The notes beneath the pieces are model-generated. The model worked only from the letters and a program-made list of their open reading frames with translations, was not told the DNA's origin and made no database searches. Position numbers and translations under genes: made by a program. Positions 16,199-24,251 of a stretch of 64,000 nucleotides of DNA are shown here, piece after piece (the first letter of the stretch is position 1; every line of letters begins with the position of its first letter). Source of the stretch: Flavobacterium alkalisoli (lineage in GTDB: Bacteria > Bacteroidota > Bacteroidia > Flavobacteriales > Flavobacteriaceae); the NCBI RefSeq assembly GCF_008000935.1, contig NZ_CP042831.1:1612001-1676000 (forward strand), in the 5' to 3' direction.

Positions 16199-17470
16199 TT
16201 ATTTATCTGCGGTTACTTTCCAAATAGTGTTTCCACTGTCATCATTAACTAACAGGCTGCCATCATTCATAACTGTAATATCTACAGGTCGGCCATAGGC
16301 TTCAGCATCTTCTTTATCATTAATAAAACCTGTAAGAAAATCTTCGGGTTTACCTGCGGGTTTACCGTTTTTAAAAGGTACAAACAAAACTTTATAACCA
16401 CTCAATACAGATCTGTTCCATGATCCATGTTGCCCAACAAATGCCCCATTTTTGTATTTTTCAGGAAATGCGTCTTTGTCATAAAAGGCTATACCTAGAG
16501 AAGCTGTGTGGCTGCCAACAGGAACATCCGGTACAATTGCCTTTTCAACCAGGTCTTTGCGCACACCCTTCATACGCGGATCCTCAATTTGTCCGAAGTA
16601 AGAATAAGGCCATCCGTAAAAACCTCCTTTTTTAACACTTGTTATATAATCCGGAACCAGATTATCTCCAAGATCATCACGTTCATTAACAGCTGTCCAT
16701 AATTCTCCCGTTGCCGAATTCCAGTCCATGCCTACCGGATTTCTTAATCCGTTGGCATATATTACTTCTCCGGTTCCGTCGGGGTTTATTTCTAAAATAT
16801 TAGCTCTGCGTTTTTCTTCATCCATACCGTGCTCTGCGTTATTGCTAGCAGAACCCACAGAAATATAAATCTTTGAGCCGTCTTTACTGGCTATAAGGTT
16901 TCGGGTCCAGTGATTGTTGTAGCCACCTGCAGGAAGCTCAGCAATTTTTTCAGCTTTTCCTTCTAATTTAAGGATGCCTTCTTTATAAGGATACCTGTAT
17001 AAACCATCAGTATTTGCAACATAAAAATAGTTGCTTAATATAAGCATCCCGTAAGGTTGGTTCAAATTTTCAACAAAAACATTGTGTGTTTCAAAAATCC
17101 CGTCTTTATCATTATCACGAAAAATGGTAATTCTGTCAGCACTATTTCTTGTGCCCGATTCAGCTACAAAAACATCATTATTAGGGCCTATGTATGTATT
17201 GCGCGGGTTTTTAAGGTTGCCGGCAAACTTTGTTACAGTAAAACCTGAAGGGGCTTTTGGAGTTTGCCCTTCGGGCCATTCGGTAATGCTGTTTCTTTTC
17301 GTTACCGACTTTGTTTCATAAGGAGGGGGTAATGTAATATCGCCAATTGCAGTAGTAACGGTAGTGCTGCCTTTAGCGTTTGCCTGCTCTTTTTCTTCTT
17401 TATTCAGTTTTTCTTTGCATGAATATAATGTAAATACGGAAACAAGAGATAGTAGAAATATTCTTTTCAT
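16199..17470 (-). CDS. PQQ-dependent sugar dehydrogenase / sorbosone dehydrogenase-like lipoprotein
   Basis: The 423-residue lipoprotein has signal MKRIFLLSLVSVFTLYSC (Cys18) and a six-bladed beta-propeller of the soluble quinoprotein glucose/L-sorbosone dehydrogenase family. Indicative blocks are GFTVTKFAGNLKNPRN, YFYVANTDGLYRYPY, NGLRNPVGMDWN, HTASLGIAFYD, GAFVGQHGSWNRS and the final DDSGNTIWKVTADK. By family it should oxidise an aldose or related sugar using PQQ in the periplasm or outer membrane. I see no PQQ biosynthesis genes in the window, and the exact activity is uncertain because the family is functionally broad. Confidence 0.88.
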   Translation of the reverse strand: MKRIFLLSLVSVFTLYSCKEKLNKEEKEQANAKGSTTVTTAIGDITLPPPYETKSVTKRNSITEWPEGQTPKAPSGFTVTKFAGNLKNPRNTYIGPNNDVFVAESGTRNSADRITIFRDNDKDGIFETHNVFVENLNQPYGMLILSNYFYVANTDGLYRYPYKEGILKLEGKAEKIAELPAGGYNNHWTRNLIASKDGSKIYISVGSASNNAEHGMDEEKRRANILEINPDGTGEVIYANGLRNPVGMDWNSATGELWTAVNERDDLGDNLVPDYITSVKKGGFYGWPYSYFGQIEDPRMKGVRKDLVEKAIVPDVPVGSHTASLGIAFYDKDAFPEKYKNGAFVGQHGSWNRSVLSGYKVLFVPFKNGKPAGKPEDFLTGFINDKEDAEAYGRPVDITVMNDGSLLVNDDSGNTIWKVTADK

Positions 17471-17616
17471 AGATTACGGATTGGTTCAATGTAGTAACTA
17501 AGTTAATTATAAGATTTTTTGTAAAAAGCAAAAACATAAATATTAGCTATATTTTAACGCCTTATGGAAATTAAAACAAAATACTTAAGGTATAAGGACA
17601 GCAAATTCCTAATTAG

Positions 17617-17624
17617 TATATTTG
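17617..17624 (+). promoter_or_regulatory. -7 promoter element of hpt
   Basis: TATATTTG followed by C fits TAnnTTTG. An in-frame TTG (17622) that could extend the hpt ORF is part of this box, which argues for translation starting at the ATG at 17652. No clear -33 TTG. Confidence 0.55.
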
Positions 17625-17651
17625 CAAATTATTTCAAACCTGTTAGTAAGC

Positions 17652-18179
17652 ATGATACAGCTTCATGATAAACATTTTGTGCCCTTTATAAACGCTGCCG
17701 AAATTGATACGGCAATAGCGGATATGGCGGCTAAAATTGCTGCAGATGTAGAGGATGAAGTGCCTGTTTTTGTAGGCGTGCTTAACGGTGCTTTTATGGT
17801 AGTTTCCGACTTGATGAAGCACTACACAAGACCCTGTGAGGTAAGTTTTGTAAAGCTGGCTTCTTATGAAGGTACACAAAGCACAAATGAGGTAAAGCAG
17901 CTTATAGGTTTGGATAAAAAGCTAGAGGGACGCACAGTAATAATCGTGGAGGATATTGTTGATACGGGCAATACCGTGGAAGAACTCAAAAAAATGTTTG
18001 AGGCAGTTAATGTTAAGCAGCTTAAAATAGCTGCGTTATTTTTTAAGCCTGAAGCTTATACAAAAAATATAAAGCTGGATTATACAGCATTTAGCATACC
18101 TAATAAATTTATAGTGGGCTATGGCCTGGACTATGATGGGTTAGGCAGGAATTTACCGGAAATTTATCAACTTAAATAA
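17652..18179 (+). CDS. hpt: Hypoxanthine phosphoribosyltransferase
   Basis: This purine salvage enzyme transfers the phosphoribosyl group of PRPP to hypoxanthine or guanine. The 175-residue protein carries the PRPP-binding signature VIIVEDIVDTGNTVEEL near residue 100, GVLNGAFMVVSDL near the N-terminus and the C-terminal FIVGYGLDYDGLGRNLPEIY. The start at ATG 17652 (MIQLHDKHFVPF) is preferred to the upstream TTG, which overlaps the promoter. It is followed at 16 bp by adk, forming a nucleotide-metabolism operon. Confidence 0.96.
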   Translation: MIQLHDKHFVPFINAAEIDTAIADMAAKIAADVEDEVPVFVGVLNGAFMVVSDLMKHYTRPCEVSFVKLASYEGTQSTNEVKQLIGLDKKLEGRTVIIVEDIVDTGNTVEELKKMFEAVNVKQLKIAALFFKPEAYTKNIKLDYTAFSIPNKFIVGYGLDYDGLGRNLPEIYQLK

Positions 18180-18195
18180 CATACTTAAACATACA

Positions 18196-18768
18196 ATGAT
18201 TAATATCGTATTATTTGGAAAACCGGGTGCAGGAAAAGGTACTCAGGCGGAATTTTTAAAAGAAAAATACAACTTAACACATGTCTCTACAGGAGACATA
18301 TTCCGTTACAACCTTAAAAACGGTACTGAACTTGGTAAAGAAGCTCAGGTTTACATTGATAAGGGAGAGCTGGTTCCGGATGCATTAACAATAAAAATGC
18401 TTCAGGATGAGGTAGAGAAAAACCCTGAAACTAAAGGTTTTCTTTTTGACGGTTTTCCAAGAACAGTTGCTCAGGCAGATGCACTTGATGCATTCCTTAA
18501 AACTAAAGGGTGGGAAGTAACGGCTACGGTTGCTCTTGAAGCAGATGATGAGGTACTTGTACAAAGACTTTTAGAGAGAGGTAAAACAAGTGGAAGAGCT
18601 GATGATCAGGACGAAGCACTGATAAGAAACCGTTACCAGGAATATAATGAGAAAACGGCTCCCCTTATTGAGTATTACAAAGGACAGGGTAAGTTTTATG
18701 CCGTAAACGGTATTGGCGAAATATCAGAAGTAACCGAAAGGTTAAGTCTGATTATAGATAAGCTGTAA
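18196..18768 (+). CDS. adk: Adenylate kinase
   Basis: Adk catalyses ATP + AMP to 2 ADP. The 190-residue protein has the P-loop GKPGAGKGTQAE at residues 7-18, THVSTGDIFR for AMP binding, GFLFDGFPRTVAQ, and the arginine-rich LLERGKTSGRADDQDE segment. It is the short form without the zinc-finger-like LID insertion, usual in Flavobacteriia. It is the second gene of the hpt-adk unit. Confidence 0.97.
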   Translation: MINIVLFGKPGAGKGTQAEFLKEKYNLTHVSTGDIFRYNLKNGTELGKEAQVYIDKGELVPDALTIKMLQDEVEKNPETKGFLFDGFPRTVAQADALDAFLKTKGWEVTATVALEADDEVLVQRLLERGKTSGRADDQDEALIRNRYQEYNEKTAPLIEYYKGQGKFYAVNGIGEISEVTERLSLIIDKL

Positions 18769-18783
18769 CTAAAAGCCTAACGA

Positions 18784-20064
18784 TTGGAAATAGCCATAAT
18801 ATTATTTTTAATACTGCTTAACGGTGTTTTTTCCATGTCGGAAATTGCACTGATATCAGCACGTAAAAGCCGTTTGGAAACTGCGGCAAAAAAAGGTAAC
18901 TCCAGTGCCCAAACCGCATTGGATCTTGCCAATTCGCCTAACAAATTCCTTTCTACTGTACAAATAGGTATTACCCTTATAGGTATACTTACCGGTATTT
19001 ACAGTGGTGACAAGGTTACTGATGATGTAAAGGTATTTGTTGTACAGTTTGAGATGCTTGCGCCTTATGCCGACAGTATTGCTGTAGGTATAGTGGTTGT
19101 AATACTTACTTTTTTTTCTTTGGTGTTAGGAGAGCTGTTGCCTAAAAGGATAGGTTTAACTTATCCTGAAAGCATTGCAAAATTGGTAGCGCTGCCAATG
19201 AAATTTATTTCGATAATAACGGCGCCGTTTATATGGTTACTTACTTCGTCTACCGATTTTTTAATGAAGATATTCAACATCCGCCCAACGGCAGATGGTA
19301 AGGTAACTGAAGAAGAGATTAAAGCCATAATTAAGGAAGGTACAGAAGGTGGCGAAGTTCAGGAGATAGAGCAGGATATTATGGAGCGTGTTTTCCATAT
19401 TGGAGACAGGAAGGTGAACTCACTGATGACACACCGCAAGTCGGTAGCTTATCTGTCCACGCAATCTGATAAAGACCGTATCAAGGAAATAATGCTGCAA
19501 GAGCTTCATTCGGTTTATCCGGTATGTGAAGACAATCTTGACGATGTTATAGGTGTAGTGTTGCTTAAGGATATTTTCGCTAATTACGAAAAGCCTTTGT
19601 TTAACCTGCGACAGATAACAAAAGAGCCGGTATATCTTATAGAGCATACCTCGGCATACAAGGCTTTGGAGATTTTCAAGAAAACCAAAGTGCACTATGC
19701 TTTGGTTACCGATGAGTATGGAGTATTTCAGGGTATAATAACCCTTAACGATATACTTGAGGCTTTGGTAGGGGACGCGTCTGATTTTTATCATGACGAA
19801 TTCCAGCTTGTGGAAAATACCGATGGTACATGGACGGTAGACGGGCATTATCCGTTACACGACTTTTTAACTTATTTTGATCTTGATGAGCTTACTACAG
19901 ATTATGAGGTAACAACAGTAAGCGGACTTATAATGACAGAGCTTTCTTATATTCCTAAAGAAGGAGAGAAGCTGGCCTGGAATCACTTTGAGCTTGAGGT
20001 GCTTAAAATGGATGGTGTTAAGATTGATAAGGTAAAGGTAAAGTCTATAAATAAAGAAGAATAA
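18784..20064 (+). CDS. CNNM/CorC-like membrane protein with CBS domains (hemolysin family)
   Basis: The 426-residue protein has an N-terminal DUF21 membrane domain (residues 1-190, starting MEIAIILFLILLNGVFSMSEIALISARKSR). A pair of CBS domains follows (around VNSLMTHRKSVAYL and ALVTDEYGVFQGIITLNDILEALVGD), then a C-terminal transporter-associated (CorC_HlyC) domain. Homologues are linked to Mg2+ or Co2+ efflux; the hemolysin name is historical. The start is a TTG at 18784, supported by the conserved N-terminus. It sits 15 bp after adk. Confidence 0.92.
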   Translation: MEIAIILFLILLNGVFSMSEIALISARKSRLETAAKKGNSSAQTALDLANSPNKFLSTVQIGITLIGILTGIYSGDKVTDDVKVFVVQFEMLAPYADSIAVGIVVVILTFFSLVLGELLPKRIGLTYPESIAKLVALPMKFISIITAPFIWLLTSSTDFLMKIFNIRPTADGKVTEEEIKAIIKEGTEGGEVQEIEQDIMERVFHIGDRKVNSLMTHRKSVAYLSTQSDKDRIKEIMLQELHSVYPVCEDNLDDVIGVVLLKDIFANYEKPLFNLRQITKEPVYLIEHTSAYKALEIFKKTKVHYALVTDEYGVFQGIITLNDILEALVGDASDFYHDEFQLVENTDGTWTVDGHYPLHDFLTYFDLDELTTDYEVTTVSGLIMTELSYIPKEGEKLAWNHFELEVLKMDGVKIDKVKVKSINKEE

Positions 20065-20144
20065 ACTGTTTTTGCAGTTAAGGATAGAATTGTAATTGGT
20101 TAAGGATAGGGAAACCTTAAATCTGAAACCTGAAACATAAAAAG

Positions 20145-21146
20145 ATGACAGAAGGGAATTTTGTAGATTACGTAAAAATATATGTTGCTTCCGGTAAAGG
20201 AGGTAAAGGATCTACTCACCTGCACAGGGAGAAGTTTATTGAAAAAGGAGGGCCTGATGGTGGCGACGGAGGTCGCGGAGGTCACGTTTATCTGGTGGGG
20301 AACAAAGGTCTTTGGACATTGTTTCACCTTAAGTTTGCACGTCACATTAAAGCCGGACACGGAGGAGATGGCGGTAGTGCAAGAAGTACAGGTGCTGATG
20401 GAGAAGATAAGTATATCGAAGTGCCATTGGGTACAGTAGTGCGCGACAAGGAAACAAACGAAATACTTTTTGAGATTACCGAAGAAGGAGAGAAAAAAAT
20501 ACTTGCAAAAGGAGGTAAGGGAGGTTTAGGGAACTGGCATTTCCGTAGTTCTACAAACCAGACACCACGTTATGCCCAGCCCGGACTTTACGGTGAGGAG
20601 CTGGATGTCATCCTTGAGCTAAAAGTATTGGCAGATGTAGGATTGGTAGGATTCCCTAATGCGGGTAAATCTACTTTGCTTTCGGTACTTACTTCTGCAA
20701 AACCAAAAATTGCCGATTATCCGTTTACCACGCTAAAGCCTAACTTAGGTATCGTAGCCTACAGGGATTTCCAGTCGTTTGTTATGGCTGATATTCCCGG
20801 AATCATTGAAGGTGCGGCTGAAGGTAAAGGTCTAGGGCATTATTTCCTTAGGCATATAGAACGAAACTCTACATTGCTGTTCCTTGTTCCGGCTGATGCT
20901 GAGGATATCAAAAAGGAATATGAGATACTTCTTGATGAGTTGAGAAGGTATAATCCTGAAATGCTTGACAAAGACAGGCTGGTAGCCATTACAAAATGCG
21001 ATATGCTGGATGAGGAGCTTAAGGGCGAATTAAAACAGCAACTGGATAAAGAGCTTAAAGGTGTACCGTATCTGTTTATATCATCGGTGGCACAGCAGGG
21101 GCTAACCGAGTTAAAAGATAAACTGTGGCAAATGCTTAACAGTTAA
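20145..21146 (+). CDS. obgE: Obg-family GTPase
   Basis: This ribosome-assembly GTPase has 333 residues. The glycine-rich Obg fold is at 1-155 ([29 protein letters not shown]). The G domain has G1 GFPNAGKST near residue 169, G2/G3 [10 protein letters not shown] and [11 protein letters not shown]4 TKCD, and a final ISSVAQQGL (G5). It lacks the C-terminal OCT or acidic tail found in the longer E. coli and Bacillus proteins, normal for Bacteroidota. A direct repeat GTTAAGGATAG (about 20077 and 20099) lies upstream. A terminator follows at 21183. Confidence 0.96.
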   Translation: MTEGNFVDYVKIYVASGKGGKGSTHLHREKFIEKGGPDGGDGGRGGHVYLVGNKGLWTLFHLKFARHIKAGHGGDGGSARSTGADGEDKYIEVPLGTVVRDKETNEILFEITEEGEKKILAKGGKGGLGNWHFRSSTNQTPRYAQPGLYGEELDVILELKVLADVGLVGFPNAGKSTLLSVLTSAKPKIADYPFTTLKPNLGIVAYRDFQSFVMADIPGIIEGAAEGKGLGHYFLRHIERNSTLLFLVPADAEDIKKEYEILLDELRRYNPEMLDKDRLVAITKCDMLDEELKGELKQQLDKELKGVPYLFISSVAQQGLTELKDKLWQMLNS

Positions 21147-21182
21147 AATAAAAAGGTTTAAAGCCTTGTAATATATACAAAG

Positions 21183-21214
21183 TCCTGGGTTTAAAAGCTC
21201 AGGATTTTTATTTT
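21183..21214 (+). terminator. Terminator after obgE
   Basis: TCCTGgG / CtCAGGA stem (21183-21204, imperfect) followed by TTTTTATTTT. Confidence 0.6.
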
Positions 21215-21303
21215 AAATATTAAAATTGTTGAAAAAATAATGTTTTTGGTTGTAATGATGATGTATATTTGAGTAATCACCAAACTAAAAATTTTTATTA
21301 TTA

Positions 21304-21804
21304 ATGGGGCTTTTAAAGAAAATTGCATCGTTTATTTTAGATATTGTTTTTGTCGGACTGCCTGTGTCAATTGTTTTTTGGCTCTCATTGGATTTTTTAG
21401 TGTTTAACAGACACTTTATTGATAAAGGGATTTTAAATATTCTGTATTATTTATTACCAACCATAACAGGTTTGTTATTAAGTATAATTGTAGCAGTTTG
21501 TGCAAAAAAAACGGGTAAGTATACACAAATGGTTTTTATACTACTAGCGGCGTGTTATCAGTTTGTCGCTTTGTGGACTACTTTATGTGTGTATTGCGAT
21601 AAAAATCAAAATCTAAATTTAAATCATAAAATTTTTGTATGGTTATCTATATTGATTTCTTTGGTTATAGTATCAGTCAAAAATTTGAGAAGGCTTTCAT
21701 TAAGAGATATCGCAATTGTTACTACAGTATTTTTTGTTATAATGGTGGATTTTTGTTTTTTTGAAATTATAGCGGATTTACTCTTATCTATACGTTACAG
21801 GTAA
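21304..21804 (+). CDS. Hypothetical membrane protein
   Basis: The protein has 166 residues with about five hydrophobic segments (residues 8-32, 44-68, 75-98, 108-122 and 135-160). It is AT-rich even for this region and has no motif that I recognise. It stands alone, with its own terminator-like hairpin immediately after it and a promoter-like AT-rich gap before it. It could be a recently acquired or fast-evolving gene. Confidence 0.65.
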   Translation: MGLLKKIASFILDIVFVGLPVSIVFWLSLDFLVFNRHFIDKGILNILYYLLPTITGLLLSIIVAVCAKKTGKYTQMVFILLAACYQFVALWTTLCVYCDKNQNLNLNHKIFVWLSILISLVIVSVKNLRRLSLRDIAIVTTVFFVIMVDFCFFEIIADLLLSIRYR

Positions 21805-21833
21805 ATAGAGTAGACCACATATTACATTAAAAT

Positions 21834-21861
21834 AAAAAAGATGCTATTAAGCGTCTTTTTT
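21834..21861 (+). terminator. Terminator after the hypothetical membrane protein
   Basis: AAAAAAGATGC / GCGTCTTTTTT stem with a six-base loop (TATTAA), ending in a T tract. Confidence 0.75.
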
Positions 21862-22028
21862 ATTTTAAAACAGTAGAGTATAATGTGGTTTTTAAGCATA
21901 GTTTATTTTACGAAATTCTTAAAAATAGGTATATTCGCAGCTCTAAAACGAGATAGTTAATAATAACGGTGTAACAAATATGTAATACAGCTACTTATTA
22001 GCTAAACTATTAACTTTATTAAAATCAG

Positions 22029-24173
22029 ATGAAAAAACTTATTTTATTCCTTACCATGTCACTTATGGTAATGCCTGTAAGGGCTGACGAGGGTATGTGG
22101 TTTTTAATGTTCATTGAGCGTTTAAATCACAGGGATATGCAAAAAATGGGCTTACAGTTAACTGCTGAGGAAATTTACAGCATTAACAACCACAGCCTTA
22201 AAGATGCAATCGTACAGTTTGACGGAGGATGTACTGCAGAGGTTATCTCTAAAGACGGTTTGGTACTAACTAACCACCACTGTGGTTATGAAGCTATTGC
22301 TGAACTTTCATCTCCTGAGGCTAACTATTTAAGAGATGGTTACTGGGCTCCAACAAGGGCAGATGAGCTTAAGCCAAAAAGCCTTTCGGTTCGTTTCTTT
22401 GTAAGAATGGATGATGTTTCTAAGAGAATCCTTTCTAAACTTAACGACAATATGACCGAGGCTGAAAGGGAAAAAGCTATTCAGCAGGAAAGTGCTCTTA
22501 TCGAAAAAGAAAATAATGAAGGTGGTAAATATGTAGTTTCTGTTCGCTCATTCTTTCAGGGTAATGAGTTCTACTATTTCGTTTACCAGGATTATAACGA
22601 TGTTCGTCTTGTAGGTACACCTCCTGAGAGCATTGGTAAATTTGGTGGGGATACAGATAACTGGGAGTGGCCTCGTCATACTGGTGACTTCTCTATGTTC
22701 CGTATCTATGCAGATGCAAACGGTAACCCGGCAGAGTATTCTCCAAACAACGTTCCGTTACATCCTAAACAATATCTTCCTGTAAGTTTAAAAGGAGTGG
22801 AAGAAGGTGACTTTGCCATGATTTTAGGTTACCCTGGCCGTACAAACCGTTGGATGCCTGCTGCAGGTATTGAGCAGAATGTTAAGTATGCTTACCCTGC
22901 ATGGGTTGAGTCTTCTAAACTAGGTATGGACAGAATGAAGGTATATATGGATCAAAGTGACAAAGTTCGTCTTGACTATGCTTCAAAATATGCTCAGGTA
23001 GCAAACTACTGGAAAAACCGTCAGGGTATGATTGATGCCCTTACAGCTCACAAAACAGCTGAAACTAAAGCAGCTGGTGAAGCTAAATTTAATAAATGGG
23101 CTAACAAAAAAGAAAATAAAGCTAAGTATGGCGATGTTGTAGCTAACATTAACGCTTACTATGCTAAAACTAATGAAAAAGCACGTCAGGATAACTATCT
23201 TGTAGGTTTATTAAGAACAAGTGCTTTTGCAGTTCTTCCGTACAGAGTAGGCGGTGCATTAATGCAGTATGCTAACTCTAACGAGGCACAAAAAGCACAA
23301 TATCTTCCAAGAATTGAAGAGTTTGTGGCAGAAGAGTATAAAACATTATATATGCCTCTTGAAAAAGATGTACTTGCTGCTCAGCTTCATTTATATGCTA
23401 CTAAATCTACAGGTTATGCAATTGCTCCTTTAGTAGCTAAAATAGGTGAGGAGAATAACTACGATTATACAAAATATGTAAACGAAGCTTTTGAAACAAG
23501 CATCTTCAGATCTAAAGAGAGCGTTGAAGAGTTCCTTAAGAGTCCAAATGCTGAGGCACTTCAAAACGATCCTTTATTCCTTCTTTCAAACGACATCTTA
23601 ACTCAGTACAGAGCGGTACCGGATGAGATTGCTGCTTTAGAGGACAGCTATTCAAAATCATTCCGTTTACTGGTTCAGGGTATGAGAGATGCTAATCCAA
23701 AAGAGAAGTACTACCCGGATGCAAACAGTACACTGCGTTTAACTTACGGTAAAGTAATCGCTCTGCCTAAAGACGACAGAAATGATGCTGAGAAAAACTA
23801 CTACACTACAATGAAAGGAGAAGTAGCTAAATATAAGCCAAACGATCCTGAGTTTGATTTACCTAAAAAACTTCTTGAAATGTATGAGTCTAAAGATTTT
23901 GGACAGTATGCAGACAAAGAAGGTTATATGCCGGTAAACTTCCTTACTGATAACGATATTACAGGTGGTAACTCAGGCTCTCCTGTGTTAAACGGTAAAG
24001 GTGAACTTATAGGTGTTGCTTTTGACGGTAATATTGAGGCTATGGCCGGAGACGTTATATTTGATGACAAACTGCAAAGAACAATTAACGTAGATATACG
24101 TTATGTACTTTGGGTTATCGACAGATTCTCTGGTGCGAAACACATTGTGGACGAAATGACGATTGTGAGATAA
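22029..24173 (+). CDS. S46-family serine dipeptidyl-peptidase, DPP7-type
   Basis: The 714-residue protein has a signal peptide (cleavage near VRA-DEG, residue 19) and the chymotrypsin-like S46 fold. Catalytic elements are visible: the His in LTNHHCGYEA (residues 83-84), the Asp region FGGDTDNWEWPRHTGDF, and Ser649 in TGGNSGSPV. The residue that distinguishes the two subtypes is Gly667 (AFDGNIEAM). DPP7 enzymes have Gly here and prefer hydrophobic residues, whereas DPP11 has Arg and prefers acidic ones. It is expected in the periplasm, cutting dipeptides from oligopeptides. It is convergent with the macroglobulin gene, sharing a bidirectional terminator. Confidence 0.95.
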   Translation: MKKLILFLTMSLMVMPVRADEGMWFLMFIERLNHRDMQKMGLQLTAEEIYSINNHSLKDAIVQFDGGCTAEVISKDGLVLTNHHCGYEAIAELSSPEANYLRDGYWAPTRADELKPKSLSVRFFVRMDDVSKRILSKLNDNMTEAEREKAIQQESALIEKENNEGGKYVVSVRSFFQGNEFYYFVYQDYNDVRLVGTPPESIGKFGGDTDNWEWPRHTGDFSMFRIYADANGNPAEYSPNNVPLHPKQYLPVSLKGVEEGDFAMILGYPGRTNRWMPAAGIEQNVKYAYPAWVESSKLGMDRMKVYMDQSDKVRLDYASKYAQVANYWKNRQGMIDALTAHKTAETKAAGEAKFNKWANKKENKAKYGDVVANINAYYAKTNEKARQDNYLVGLLRTSAFAVLPYRVGGALMQYANSNEAQKAQYLPRIEEFVAEEYKTLYMPLEKDVLAAQLHLYATKSTGYAIAPLVAKIGEENNYDYTKYVNEAFETSIFRSKESVEEFLKSPNAEALQNDPLFLLSNDILTQYRAVPDEIAALEDSYSKSFRLLVQGMRDANPKEKYYPDANSTLRLTYGKVIALPKDDRNDAEKNYYTTMKGEVAKYKPNDPEFDLPKKLLEMYESKDFGQYADKEGYMPVNFLTDNDITGGNSGSPVLNGKGELIGVAFDGNIEAMAGDVIFDDKLQRTINVDIRYVLWVIDRFSGAKHIVDEMTIVR

Positions 24174-24193
24174 TTTAATTATTTGTTCAAATT

Positions 24194-24227
24194 AAAAACG
24201 GCTTCTTTTAAAGAAGCCGTTTTTTTA
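24194..24227. terminator. Bidirectional terminator between the S46 peptidase and macroglobulin genes
   Basis: AAAAACGGCTTCTTT and AAAGAAGCCGTTTTT form a long stem flanked by A and T tracts, suitable for both convergent genes. Confidence 0.9.
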
Positions 24228-24251
24228 TTTACCTAAAAAAGTAAGGATGGG

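Noticed and set aside
17622..17651. TTG start extending Hpt by ten residues
   Set aside because: It overlaps the -7 box (17617-17624), and homologues begin at the internal Met (MIQLHDKHF).
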